From assembly GCA_947461015.1 (NCBI GenBank), contig CANHIR010000004.1, positions 1-28,562 of the forward strand: DNA of 28,562 bases, read 5' to 3'. Made by a program: the position numbers and the translations under genes. Origin of the DNA: Bacteroidota bacterium (GTDB lineage: Bacteria > Bacteroidota > Bacteroidia > Chitinophagales > Chitinophagaceae). The notes under the pieces were generated by a model. That model did not search any database. It saw only the letters and a program-made list of their open reading frames with translations, and was not told the DNA's origin. Within the stretch, counting starts at the first letter, position 1. The number at the start of each line of letters is the position of its first letter. Positions 6,865 through 15,541 of the stretch are shown piece by piece.

Positions 6865-8193
6865 ATGACTAAGAATTCAAAATTGACTCGTTTTAAATTT
6901 CCGTTGATGCTTATCACGGTATTTGTGAGTTCCTTATTATTTTTTGCATTTGAATCTAGTAAGGTAACTAGAAACAAACGTATTAGAACTGATGCTCAAA
7001 TGGTATACATACCTGGTGGCTCCTTTTTTATGGGAGCGAGCGATGAGCAAGTGGATAATAACTTAATGAATCATAAAAAAAGAGTTTCCATTTCTAGTTT
7101 TTGGATGGATAGAACAGAGGTAACCAATGAACAATACCATAGGTTTGTAAATTATGTTGCTGACTCTTTAAAATACCTGGCTAAAGCAAAACAAGACATA
7201 TATTTCGTTGACCCGTTAGATACACTTACGGTGAACTGGGGTTTGGTAGCTACAATAAATAAGAGTTTAGCGCGCCCTGCTTCAAAGTTAGATCAAACAA
7301 AAAACGAAAATACATTTCAACAACTTTGGTTGCCAGTAGCGGATAGAGAAATTAAAAACGTTTTCACTATCGACAACAAAAAATTATTTTACAGATCTAC
7401 CATTGTTGATTTGAAAAGAGCAGCACTAGAATCAAATTCTTTTGACGGGCTTAAAAATGATTTAAGAAATTATATTTCTTATGATACTGTTTATGTATAT
7501 CCAGACACATTAGTATGGCAAAGGGATTTCTCCTATGTATACAATGAGCCTTTGGTAAAACAATATTTTACAAATCCTTCTTTCAATGATTATCCTGTGG
7601 TGGGCGTGAATTGGAAACAAGCGACTGCGTTTTGTCGCTGGAGAACCTTGCACAATGATTATTACCAAGGAAAACCAGGAAAAAAAGACATGTTTGTGGA
7701 AGGCATATATCGTTTACCAACCGAAGCAGAGTGGGAATATGCTGCCAGAGGCAACTCAAAAGTGAATGCAATGTATCCTTGGGGTGCGCCTTATACTAGA
7801 ACAAGGGAAGGATTGCTAATGGCAAACTTTAAGCCAGGTAGAGGTGATTACTTTGGAGGGGATCCGAATAAAGATGACATAACTCCTTTAAAAGTGAAAT
7901 CTTATACTGAAAATGGGTTTGGATTATATGATATGGCCGGTAATGTAGCAGAGTGGACCAGTTCAAGATATGACGAAGCAGTGGATAATATTTTGGGTGA
8001 CTTTAATCCAGACTATCAATACAATGTTAGAAATGATGACCCTGCAATTATGACAAGGAAATCGGTAAGAGGTGGATCTTGGAAGGACATAGCCTACAAC
8101 TGTCAAGTAAGTACCCGTAATTACGAATATCAACTTAACGCTAAATCATATATTGGATTTAGATGTGTATTATCTGCTCCAAAAACAAAATAA
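6865..8193 (+). CDS. gldK: Type IX secretion/gliding motility protein GldK (PorK)
   Basis: GldK/PorK forms, with GldN/PorN, the large periplasmic ring under the outer membrane of the type IX secretion system. The 442-residue product has one N-terminal hydrophobic segment (PLMLITVFVSSLLFFAF, about residues 13-29) and then a SUMF1/formylglycine-generating-enzyme-like domain: MVYIPGGSFFMG, FWMDRTEVTNEQYHRFV, YPVVGVNWKQATAFCRW, LPTEAEWEYAARG, GLYDMAGNVAEWTSS, VRGGSWKD and the C-terminal IGFRCVL. The paired catalytic cysteines of true formylglycine-generating enzymes are not at their usual place after RGGSW, which fits a structural role. No lipobox cysteine follows the signal segment although the family is normally a lipoprotein. 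First gene of gldKLMN; no porP/sprF-like gene precedes it. Confidence 0.93.
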   Translation: MTKNSKLTRFKFPLMLITVFVSSLLFFAFESSKVTRNKRIRTDAQMVYIPGGSFFMGASDEQVDNNLMNHKKRVSISSFWMDRTEVTNEQYHRFVNYVADSLKYLAKAKQDIYFVDPLDTLTVNWGLVATINKSLARPASKLDQTKNENTFQQLWLPVADREIKNVFTIDNKKLFYRSTIVDLKRAALESNSFDGLKNDLRNYISYDTVYVYPDTLVWQRDFSYVYNEPLVKQYFTNPSFNDYPVVGVNWKQATAFCRWRTLHNDYYQGKPGKKDMFVEGIYRLPTEAEWEYAARGNSKVNAMYPWGAPYTRTREGLLMANFKPGRGDYFGGDPNKDDITPLKVKSYTENGFGLYDMAGNVAEWTSSRYDEAVDNILGDFNPDYQYNVRNDDPAIMTRKSVRGGSWKDIAYNCQVSTRNYEYQLNAKSYIGFRCVLSAPKTK

Positions 8194-8234
8194 TTTTCAT
8201 AAATCATTCATTTAAATAAAAAATAAAATAAAAC

Positions 8235-8780
8235 ATGAGTAAATCATTAACAGGAAAGCAAATATTCAAAATGTGGGTGGATAGATTTGTATCCATTGGT
8301 GCAGCAGTAGTAATTATTGGTGCTTTGTTTAAAATCCTACACTGGAAATTTGCCAATGAACTTTTGATAGTAGGTATGTTCACAGAAGCAGGTATCTTTT
8401 TGATTTATGCTACAATGACTGAAACTCCTCCTGAAACCCCTACGTCCAAATCTGGAATTAACAATACATTAGACAGCAAGGAATTGGTTGACGCATTGAA
8501 AGATGTTAAGACAAGTATCGATGATACGAATAAAAATATAGCTTTCATTAGCACTTCTGCAAATGGTTTGAAGGAATTGGAAGATAAGTTTGCAACCATG
8601 GGTAAAACCTTAGATCAGTTGAATGAATTTTATGGTGGTTTAAAAAATGTTTCTGAAACGGTTACAAGTTCAGTGGGTGATGCTGCAAGAACTAAGGATC
8701 AATTAAATACATTAGCTAACAACTTAACTGAATTAAATGCAGTGTATAGCAATATGATTCATGCGATTAAAGGGAAATAA
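8235..8780 (+). CDS. gldL: Gliding motility/T9SS motor protein GldL (PorL)
   Basis: GldL forms the inner-membrane ring of the proton-driven motor that powers type IX secretion and gliding, together with GldM. The 181-residue product has two close transmembrane helices (about residues 17-34 and 39-58) with the family pattern GAAVVIIGALFKILHW and TEAGIFLIY. Lys33, His36 and Glu51 align with the membrane-embedded Lys27, His30 and Glu49 of the Flavobacterium johnsoniae protein, the presumed proton-path residues. The rest is a cytoplasmic, helix-rich tail with coiled-coil character. It starts 41 bases after gldK behind an A-rich leader with no Shine-Dalgarno sequence and precedes gldM by 33 bases. 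Confidence 0.95.
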   Translation: MSKSLTGKQIFKMWVDRFVSIGAAVVIIGALFKILHWKFANELLIVGMFTEAGIFLIYATMTETPPETPTSKSGINNTLDSKELVDALKDVKTSIDDTNKNIAFISTSANGLKELEDKFATMGKTLDQLNEFYGGLKNVSETVTSSVGDAARTKDQLNTLANNLTELNAVYSNMIHAIKGK

Positions 8781-8813
8781 TTAAATAAAAAACTACAATT
8801 AAATATATTTTAG

Positions 8814-10406
8814 ATGGCATTACCTAAAGAACCAAGGCAGAAAATGATTAATATCATGTACTTGGTATTAACAGCTATCCTTGCCCTTAACGTTTCTAGT
8901 GAGATATTGAATGCTTTTAAAACTATGGATGAAAGTTTTGTTAGGTCTAACTCTGGAATGGAAGATAGAATTACAAACTTGATTGCTGGTTTTGATCAGA
9001 AAGACAATGTGGAACGTTTCCCAGAAAAAGTTGCAGAATGGAAACCTAGATCCGAAAAAGTGAAAGAACTTTCTAATTCCGTTTTTCAATACTTAGAGAC
9101 CTTAAAGACAGAAGTAAAAAAAGAGTCTGGTCAAAAAAATCCGAATGATCCCTATAAAGAAGATGATTTAGAAGCTGCTACAAGAATGTTTACAAATGGA
9201 AAGCCAGGGGAAACCAAAGGGGAGGAAATGTTTGCAGTTTTAAATAAATACAAAGCAGATTTGGCGTCAATTGACAAAGGAGTACTTGCTCCGCAAGTAA
9301 ATAAACTACCAAATTTTACTTTTGTATCAGAAGCTATTAAAAAACAATATAGTAACTTAACGCCTGCTCAACAATTTGCAAACGCTTATTTTCATATGAC
9401 GCCAACTGTAGCTGCTGTTGCAATGTTGACTAAATTTCAGAATGATGTCAAAAACAGTGAACTACAATTAATTGAGCATTGCTATGCGCAATTAAATGCT
9501 GTTCCATATGTACCAAGTTTTGGAGTGGTAGCAAGTGCAAGTTCTGGTTTAGTAATGTCGGGTGATGAGCTTTCTATTACTGCAGGATTAGGTGCTTATG
9601 CAAAAGACGCGCAACCAGTTGTTACCATTGATGGGGCAAATGTTCCAATGGATGCAAATGGTCAAGCAGTTTTAAAAGTAGGTACATCAAGTGCGGGAGA
9701 GTTTACTAAAAATGTATCAATCACCTATATTGATCCAACTACAAATAAAAAGGAAACAAAAACAGCGCAAGTAAAATACAAAGTGGGTACACCTACTGGT
9801 CTTGCAATTTCAACAGATAAAACGAGGGTATTTTATATCGGAGCTCCAGGCGGCAACCCAGTTTCCATTTCAGGCGCTGCAGGTGGTGCTGGCTCTTTAA
9901 ACGTAAGTATAGGTTCTGGTCCTGCAACTGTATCTAAAACTTCTACTCCAGGAATATACAATGTAGTCACCACGGCAGAAGGTACTGTTGTATTGAATGT
10001 TTCTGATGGAAAAACAAGTACTAAGATTACGGTGCCTTCCAAAAAGTTGCCACCTCCTCAATATGCTTTTGTATATGGTACCTTGGATGATGTAACTGGT
10101 AAAGGTGGAACCGCTTCCGCTGATGCATTCAGAAAACAAAAAGGCATCGGTCCTAAATCACCAGCGGATTTCGTTTTTGAGGGTATTACTTACACTATTA
10201 AGTCGTATAAAATTGAATTTTCAGGTAAAGGATTTAATGGAGTTGAAACAACTAGAGTGAATAATACTGGATCTTTTAGTAGCATAAAGAGTTATTTAGA
10301 TAGATGCGAACCAGGAAGTTCGGTAACTATATCAGAAATCATTGCTTTAGATGCGGGTGGACAGGATCAGAAAATTGCTTCACCAATCGTCTTTTCTTTA
10401 AAATAA
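8814..10406 (+). CDS. gldM: Gliding motility/T9SS motor protein GldM (PorM)
   Basis: GldM is the motor's periplasm-spanning shaft: one N-terminal helix inside the GldL ring and four periplasmic domains that reach the GldK/GldN ring. The 530-residue product begins MALPKEPRQKMINIMYLVLT, with the conserved Arg (residue 8 here) just before a single transmembrane helix (about residues 12-28) and the family segment LALNVSSEILNAF. An alpha-helical first domain (to about residue 220) is followed by Ig-like beta domains rich in Gly/Ser/Thr, and the C-terminal FKVQK-like region GKGGTASADAFRKQKGIGPK typical of GldM. Length fits the family. It is followed by gldN after 16 bases. Confidence 0.95.
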   Translation: MALPKEPRQKMINIMYLVLTAILALNVSSEILNAFKTMDESFVRSNSGMEDRITNLIAGFDQKDNVERFPEKVAEWKPRSEKVKELSNSVFQYLETLKTEVKKESGQKNPNDPYKEDDLEAATRMFTNGKPGETKGEEMFAVLNKYKADLASIDKGVLAPQVNKLPNFTFVSEAIKKQYSNLTPAQQFANAYFHMTPTVAAVAMLTKFQNDVKNSELQLIEHCYAQLNAVPYVPSFGVVASASSGLVMSGDELSITAGLGAYAKDAQPVVTIDGANVPMDANGQAVLKVGTSSAGEFTKNVSITYIDPTTNKKETKTAQVKYKVGTPTGLAISTDKTRVFYIGAPGGNPVSISGAAGGAGSLNVSIGSGPATVSKTSTPGIYNVVTTAEGTVVLNVSDGKTSTKITVPSKKLPPPQYAFVYGTLDDVTGKGGTASADAFRKQKGIGPKSPADFVFEGITYTIKSYKIEFSGKGFNGVETTRVNNTGSFSSIKSYLDRCEPGSSVTISEIIALDAGGQDQKIASPIVFSLK

Positions 10407-10422
10407 AATTCAATTTTTGAAT

Positions 10423-11394
10423 ATGAACATTTATAATAAAAAAGTAAAATTGGTTTTTGTGAGCTTATTGTTGTTCATGGTTTCAACTTTGAATGCACAA
10501 AAGCCAAATCCTCCAATACCCAAAGACACTTTACTAAAAAAAGTGGAGGTTAGTTTGGTTCCAATTGACGGGTTTGGTTGGGATACTTTACAACGTTTAA
10601 AAGACAACAATCCACAAAATTTAAGAGTTCCTCCAAAGGTTCCCGAAATTAGAAAGGAGGATGTATTGTTTACGGAAACCGTTTGGGAGGATATTGACGC
10701 TAGAGAAAAAAAGAATCGACTTTTTTTAAACGCAGCAAAGAATGGACAAGGGTATCAAAATTTCTTTAAAATTCTTTTGACAATTATTGAAAGTGATACG
10801 CAAAATATTAAAATGTTTGATGCAAGGAATGATCGCTTTACCAATTATTATAGCCTTGATCAATTGTATAGCGCTGTAAAAGGAGATTGGCAATTGGCGG
10901 ATGAGACAGATTCAACTGGAAAAAAAACAGGGAATAAGGTATGGGAAAGAAATCCAGATAAAAATTCTGTAGGGAATATGGATTCTGCAGTCTATTCATT
11001 TAGAATAAAGGCCCAATATATTTATGATAATAGGACAAGTAGAATGCATTATAGAATTATTGGAATTTGTCCGATAGCATCTTTAAAGCAAACTATTAAC
11101 AACAGAGATACGGTTATAAAAAAGCCATTGTTTTGGTTGTATTACCCTGGACAACTAAGAAATTACTTGGCAAACCATGTAGTGTATAATCCCAATAATC
11201 AAAAGGATCAAAATTCATGGGTGGAATTACTGGAGGCACGATACTTTGATCGCGTCTTAACTAAAACATCCAACAAAAATCCAAACGATAAAGACTTGTT
11301 TGAATTGTATAAAGACCCTAAAAAACGTTTAGAAGCTGCAGAGAAAATAAGACAGCGTATAGACGATTATGATCAGGATAGATGGGTATACTAA
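10423..11394 (+). CDS. gldN: Gliding motility/T9SS ring protein GldN (PorN)
   Basis: GldN/PorN is the periplasmic partner of GldK in the type IX ring complex. The 323-residue product has a clear signal peptide (LVFVSLLLFMVSTLNA, then QKPN) and the family region DVLFTETVWEDIDAREKKN followed by NGQGYQNFFKILL, with IKAQYIYDNRTSRMHYRIIGICP and LFWLYYPGQLRNYLANH further on. The ATG at 10423 is used; the in-frame TTG at 10417 only adds two residues. It is the last gene of the cluster, and its terminator lies in the antisense of the uvrC 3' end. Confidence 0.93.
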   Translation: MNIYNKKVKLVFVSLLLFMVSTLNAQKPNPPIPKDTLLKKVEVSLVPIDGFGWDTLQRLKDNNPQNLRVPPKVPEIRKEDVLFTETVWEDIDAREKKNRLFLNAAKNGQGYQNFFKILLTIIESDTQNIKMFDARNDRFTNYYSLDQLYSAVKGDWQLADETDSTGKKTGNKVWERNPDKNSVGNMDSAVYSFRIKAQYIYDNRTSRMHYRIIGICPIASLKQTINNRDTVIKKPLFWLYYPGQLRNYLANHVVYNPNNQKDQNSWVELLEARYFDRVLTKTSNKNPNDKDLFELYKDPKKRLEAAEKIRQRIDDYDQDRWVY

Positions 11395-11408
11395 TACCTT
11401 GAATGATA

Positions 11409-13208
11409 TTATTTTTCTAAAGCCGCTTTTAACAAAGCGGCTTTTTTATTGCCAATTAATTGAGTCAAGCTCGTTTCACTTGCTTCTTTTATTTTGCTAA
11501 CCGATTTAAAATGCAGCAGCAATAATTCTTTGGTTTTAGGTCCAATGCCAACAATATGATCCAACCCCGTTTCCAAAGCACCCTTTGATCTTTTGCTTCG
11601 GTGAAACTGAATGCCAAAACGGTGTACTTCGTCTCTAATATTTCGGATGAGTTTATGCGCTTCACTATGCCAATCTAGAATAATAGATTTGCTGTCTCCA
11701 GGGAAAAAGAGTTCTTCTAAATTTTTTGCAAGGCCTACGGTAGTTACCTTATCCTGAATGCCCAATTCCGTCAATGCTTCTAAGGCAGCATTTAATTGGC
11801 CTTTACCGCCGTCAATAATAATGAGTTCTGGGAGGGGCAGGTTCTTTTCAATCACCGACTTATAACGCCTTCCAACCGATTCTTTCATGCTAGCAAAGTC
11901 ATTGATGCCCACCACCGTTTTAATATTAAATTTTCGGTAATCGGACTTGCTGGGTGCCCCATTTTTAAAACATACCATGGCAGAAACCGGGTAAGCACCC
12001 TGAAAATTAGAGTTGTCGAAACATTCAATATGATTGGGTGTCTTGCTTAAGTGCAATGCTAGTTTCATCTCCTCAAGCACTTCGTTGTCTAATGGTTTTT
12101 CAACACTTACCAATGCTTGTTTATGTTTCCATTCCCTTAAAGCATAGTTTGCATTTTTTTGAGACAATGCCAATAATTGCTCCTTGTCTCCAACCTGTGG
12201 AATGGTGTATTTTACATCAAATACTTTTTCACTTAATTCAAAGGGTACAATAATTTCTTTAGCCCTACTATTTAAATGCGATCTAAAATAGTGAATCGCA
12301 AATATTAATATGGTTTCAACCGATTCTTCCAATGGAACAGAGAGGGGCAACATATGTGTTTGAATAATTCTTCCATTTTCAACCATTAAATAACTCACAT
12401 AGGCTTGGTCTGCTTCATGCGCAATACTAAATACATCCATCGCATGTTGTTGCTTAGTGTATACCACCGATTTGGTTTGGTAATGCTCTAACTCATCTAT
12501 CTTCTTTTTAGTCAAAGCAGCTTTCTCAAATGCCATGGCATTGGATGCTTCCAGCATTTTCTCTTTTAGGTTTGCAATGACTGGCTTGATATTTCCTTTT
12601 AATAAATGTTGTACTTGCTCAATGGAGGCATTATAAGCTTCTAAGGTTTGGTATCCTTGGCATGGCCCCAAGCAATTGCCTAAATGATATTCCAAACATA
12701 CTTTGAATTTTCCTTCTGCAATATTTTTTGGTGTTAGTGGCAGGGTACAAGTTCTTAATGGGATGGTATGTTTTATATGATCTATTAATTCTCTTACCGC
12801 CAAAACATTGGTAAAGGGCCCAATATAGGTACTCCCGTCATTTATTTTTCGCCTGGTTAAAAACACCCTTGGAAAGTTTTCCTTTTTTACCACAATATAG
12901 GGGTAGGTTTTATCATCCTTTAAATTGATATTGTATTTGGGCTGATAGTTTTTAATAAGCTCATTTTCTAAAATAAAGGCGTCGTGTTCTGAGTTGACAA
13001 TGGTGAACTGGATGTCTTTTATTTTTTGAACCAACTCGATGGTTTTAAGGGTATGACCATGATTGGAGAGAAAGTAGGAGCTTACTCTTTTTCTTATATT
13101 TTTGGCTTTGCCTACATACAATAAACGGCCATTTTCATCAAAATATTGATAAATGCCTGGTTCCTGAGGGAGGCTGGTCTGTATTTTCTTAAAAAGTTCT
13201 TTTTCCAT
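11409..13208 (-). CDS. uvrC: Excinuclease ABC subunit UvrC
   Basis: UvrC makes the dual incisions in nucleotide excision repair. The 599-residue product contains the GIY-YIG nuclease domain (PGIYQYF ... LLYVGKAKNIRKRVSSYF, near residues 15-50), a UvrB-interacting UVR motif (AMAFEKAALTKKKIDELEHY), the RNase H-like endonuclease region with ECFDNSNFQGAYPVSAMV and LIIIDGGKGQLNAA, and C-terminal helix-hairpin-helix repeats (HIVGIGPKTKELLLLHF). A CLEYHLGNCLGPCQGYQ cysteine cluster, usual for UvrC, is present. The start is the ATG at 13208 (MEKELFKK) rather than a GTG at 13226 that lies within the promoter element. The last codons (KKAALLKAALEK) also encode the gldN terminator on the other strand. 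Confidence 0.96.
   Translation of the reverse strand: MEKELFKKIQTSLPQEPGIYQYFDENGRLLYVGKAKNIRKRVSSYFLSNHGHTLKTIELVQKIKDIQFTIVNSEHDAFILENELIKNYQPKYNINLKDDKTYPYIVVKKENFPRVFLTRRKINDGSTYIGPFTNVLAVRELIDHIKHTIPLRTCTLPLTPKNIAEGKFKVCLEYHLGNCLGPCQGYQTLEAYNASIEQVQHLLKGNIKPVIANLKEKMLEASNAMAFEKAALTKKKIDELEHYQTKSVVYTKQQHAMDVFSIAHEADQAYVSYLMVENGRIIQTHMLPLSVPLEESVETILIFAIHYFRSHLNSRAKEIIVPFELSEKVFDVKYTIPQVGDKEQLLALSQKNANYALREWKHKQALVSVEKPLDNEVLEEMKLALHLSKTPNHIECFDNSNFQGAYPVSAMVCFKNGAPSKSDYRKFNIKTVVGINDFASMKESVGRRYKSVIEKNLPLPELIIIDGGKGQLNAALEALTELGIQDKVTTVGLAKNLEELFFPGDSKSIILDWHSEAHKLIRNIRDEVHRFGIQFHRSKRSKGALETGLDHIVGIGPKTKELLLLHFKSVSKIKEASETSLTQLIGNKKAALLKAALEK
11419..11447 (+). terminator. Strong rho-independent terminator of gldKLMN, inside uvrC 3' coding end
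   Basis: AAAGCCGCTTT (11419-11429) and AAAGCGGCTTT (11434-11444) form a perfect 11-bp stem with a 4-base loop, followed on the plus strand by a T-run (six T, 11442-11447, partly in the stem). On the minus strand no T-run follows, so it serves gldN. The whole element lies in the last codons of uvrC. Confidence 0.85.
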
Positions 13209-13223
13209 GGAATGCTCCGAAAG

Positions 13224-13248
13224 CACAAAAATACTTTATATTTTTGTG
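13224..13248. promoter_or_regulatory. Palindromic divergent promoter of uvrC and the DUF2721 gene
   Basis: CACAAAAATA (13224-13233) and TATTTTTGTG (13239-13248) form a perfect 10-bp inverted repeat with a 5-base spacer. Each arm holds an exact TAnnTTTG -7 element: TATTTTTG on the minus strand (13233 to 13226) for uvrC and on the plus strand (13239-13246) for the DUF2721 gene. The uvrC ATG is 17 bases beyond its element; the DUF2721 ATG is four bases beyond. Confidence 0.6.
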
Positions 13249-13250
13249 GT

Positions 13251-13694
13251 ATGGAATTAACTGTAAATATACCTGCCCTTCTTTTTCCAGCCATAAGCTT
13301 AATTATGCTGGCTTATACCAATCGTTTTTTGGCTTTGTCAAGCCGGGTAAGGGTTTTACATGATAAATATCAAACACAGGAGCAACGGCACTTAATTTTT
13401 ACACAAATTAAGAATTTAAAGTACCGATTAAAACTTATAAGAAACATGCAAACCTATGGAGTAACTTCCTTATTGTTTTCAATTGTATCTATGTTTTTTA
13501 TTTACATTGAATACCAAAAAACAGCGCAGTTTATTTTTGCCCTTAGTCTTATTGCTTTTTGTTGGTCTCTTTTGTTATCCCTTATTGAAATAAGATTAAG
13601 CACCAAAGCAATTGAAATTGAATTGAGTGATATGGAAGGGCTGGAAGACCCTTCGGTATTAGCATATTTGAAAAAGAAATTTGAACGCGATTAG
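13251..13694 (+). CDS. DUF2721 membrane protein
   Basis: The 147-residue product starts MELTVNIPALLFPAISLIML with a first membrane segment, followed by a basic amphipathic stretch (RFLALSSRVRVLHDKYQ ... LKYRLKLIRNM, about residues 24-68) and two further membrane helices (VTSLLFSIVSMFFIYI; FALSLIAFCWSLLLSLI). The pattern 'AISLIMLAYTNRFLALSSRVR' is typical of DUF2721, a small family of uncharacterised inner-membrane proteins. The ATG at 13251 is chosen; upstream in-frame codons run back into uvrC. The gene meets the ABC transporter gene tail to tail with five bases between stops. Function unknown. Confidence 0.78.
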   Translation: MELTVNIPALLFPAISLIMLAYTNRFLALSSRVRVLHDKYQTQEQRHLIFTQIKNLKYRLKLIRNMQTYGVTSLLFSIVSMFFIYIEYQKTAQFIFALSLIAFCWSLLLSLIEIRLSTKAIEIELSDMEGLEDPSVLAYLKKKFERD

Positions 13695-13699
13695 CATGC

Positions 13700-15460
13700 T
13701 TATTTTCTTTCCCCAATTTGTTGTCTCCACATTGCGTAATACAATCCTTTTTCGGTAAGTAAAGATTCATGGGTTCCTTGCTCAATAATCTTACCTTTTT
13801 CTAAAACATATATTCTGGTTGCATGAATTATGGTGCTAAGACGATGCGCAATCATAATGGTTATTTGTTCTCTTTCTGCGGAAAGTTCACGAATGGTATC
13901 TGTTATGGACTCTTCGGTTAAACTATCAAGACTTGAAGTTGCCTCGTCAAATATGAGTAAATGCGGATGCCTTAAAAGTGCTCGTGCAATAGAAAGTCTT
14001 TGTTTTTCTCCTCCACTTAATTTTAATCCACCTTCTCCAATTACAGTATTAAGTCCATTGCCTCCTTTATCTAAAATATTGGTGCAACTTGATTTTTCCA
14101 ATGCAATAAGCATTTCTGATTCTGATGCATTCGGTGCAACAAATAACAAATTCTCTCTAATGCTTCCTGCAAATAATTGGGTGTCTTGGGTTACAAAACT
14201 AATTTGATTGCGAAGCTCATTCATATCAATTTTATCGCTAGGAACATTGTTGATTAAAATTTGTCCTTCCTGAGAAGCATATAATCCTACAATTAGCTTT
14301 ACCAAAGTGCTTTTACCCGCCCCCGATGGCCCAACAAAGGCAATGGTTTCACCTCTTTTTGCCTCGAAACTTACGTCGTCCATTGCTTTAAAATTGGCTG
14401 TTTGGTGTTGGAATCCAACTTGTTTAAATGCCAAGTGCTCAATATTACCAATGGCTATTGCGTTTGCGGGATTTATTTCGATTGGCTTTTTCATTAAAGC
14501 ATCAAAATTATTCAAGGAGGCTTCTGTCTCCCGATAACTCATAATAATGCTGCCTATTTCCTGTAAAGGACCAAAAATAAAGAAGCTATAAAACTGCAAA
14601 GAAATCAATTGACCCACTGTAAGAATTTCCTTAAATATTAACCACATTAATGTAAACGTAATTACTTGTCTTAAAAAATTTACCATAGTACCTTGAATGA
14701 AACTCAAGGAACGAATGTTTTTCACTTTCTTTAATTCAAGGGCTAAAATTTTATAAGTATTATTATTAAGACGGTTTATTTCTTGGGTGGTTAAGCCAAG
14801 GCTTTTTACCAATTCTATATTGCGTAAACTTTCGGTGGTGGTACCTGCAAGGGTAGTCGTTTCTTTTACAATATTTTTTTGAATAGATTTAATACGCTTG
14901 CTCAAAATATTTGTGACGTATGCAATGGTGCCTGCGCCTAAAATATATATGGGCATAATGGACCAATGCAATTTTGTAGCATAAATAGATATAAAAACGA
15001 TGCTTACTATAATTCCAAAAACTACATTTATTACATAACTAATGAATTTTTCACAATCCGCTCTTGCTTTTGTTAAAATGGAAAGTGTCTCGCCACTTCG
15101 TTGGTCTTCAAAAGCTTGAAAAGGCAATTGCATGGAATGTTTTAAGCCATCGGTAAATAAGGCAGCTCCAAATTTTTGAATAATTACATTTACGGTATAA
15201 TCTTGAAAGGCTTTAGCAATTCTACTCACCATTGCCGTACCAACTAATAATAATAGAATATTCCCAATTCCTTTTAAGTAGGCTGGCTGGGTTCTAATGT
15301 GACCCATGGCATCTAAAAAAGGAGTTTTTGCAAATTCATCAATCAACCTTCCAAACAACATGGGATCAAACATGGAAAATGTCTGGTTAATTGCGGCTAA
15401 AATAAAACCTATAATAACTAGTTTTCTAAAGGGCCTAATGTATTGAAATAAAATCTTCAT
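13700..15460 (-). CDS. ABC transporter, fused permease/ATPase (MsbA-like exporter)
   Basis: The 586-residue product is a half-transporter of the MsbA/LmrA exporter type: an N-terminal six-helix membrane domain (about residues 1-320) and a C-terminal ATPase with Walker A GPSGAGKST, Q-loop region FVTQDTQLFAGSIRENLL, signature LSGGEKQRLSIARALL, Walker B HLLIFDEATSS and H-loop MIAHRLST. It should act as a homodimer in the inner membrane. The substrate (lipid, drug or other) cannot be told from sequence; Bacteroidota carry several such paralogues, so I do not assign msbA. The start is the ATG at 15460 (MKILFQYIRPFRK); an upstream in-frame ATG at 15502 precedes the promoter-like element. Confidence 0.93.
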   Translation of the reverse strand: MKILFQYIRPFRKLVIIGFILAAINQTFSMFDPMLFGRLIDEFAKTPFLDAMGHIRTQPAYLKGIGNILLLLVGTAMVSRIAKAFQDYTVNVIIQKFGAALFTDGLKHSMQLPFQAFEDQRSGETLSILTKARADCEKFISYVINVVFGIIVSIVFISIYATKLHWSIMPIYILGAGTIAYVTNILSKRIKSIQKNIVKETTTLAGTTTESLRNIELVKSLGLTTQEINRLNNNTYKILALELKKVKNIRSLSFIQGTMVNFLRQVITFTLMWLIFKEILTVGQLISLQFYSFFIFGPLQEIGSIIMSYRETEASLNNFDALMKKPIEINPANAIAIGNIEHLAFKQVGFQHQTANFKAMDDVSFEAKRGETIAFVGPSGAGKSTLVKLIVGLYASQEGQILINNVPSDKIDMNELRNQISFVTQDTQLFAGSIRENLLFVAPNASESEMLIALEKSSCTNILDKGGNGLNTVIGEGGLKLSGGEKQRLSIARALLRHPHLLIFDEATSSLDSLTEESITDTIRELSAEREQITIMIAHRLSTIIHATRIYVLEKGKIIEQGTHESLLTEKGLYYAMWRQQIGERK

Positions 15461-15479
15461 ATGCGTTAAGTGTAAGGGA

Positions 15480-15487
15480 CAAATATA
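15480..15487 (-). promoter_or_regulatory. -7 element for the ABC exporter gene (TATATTTG)
   Basis: TATATTTG on the minus strand matches TAnnTTTG exactly, 19 bases before the ATG at 15460, and directly follows the hairpin downstream of engB. Confidence 0.5.
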
Positions 15488-15494
15488 AACAAAG

Positions 15495-15520
15495 TCGCCC
15501 ACTTATTGCGAAGCGGGCGA
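15495..15520 (-). terminator. Possible terminator hairpin after engB
   Basis: TCGCCC (15495-15500) pairs with GGGCGA (15515-15520), extended by CTT/AAG across a 1x1 mismatch, with a six-base loop. On the minus strand it begins 21 bases after the engB stop and is followed by a T-rich but interrupted stretch (CTTTGTTT), so termination strength is uncertain. Confidence 0.45.
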
Positions 15521-15541
15521 TGATAAAGTTGTGTGCAGGGG

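Noticed and set aside
6865..8193. GldK as an active formylglycine-generating (sulfatase-maturing) enzyme
   Set aside because: The cysteine pair expected after RGGS in true enzymes is absent and the gene heads gldKLMN, so the structural T9SS role is far more likely.
13830..14207. 125-codon open frame on the plus strand inside the ABC exporter gene
   Set aside because: It is antisense to the conserved ATPase motifs; its composition follows from those codons and no family is recognisable.
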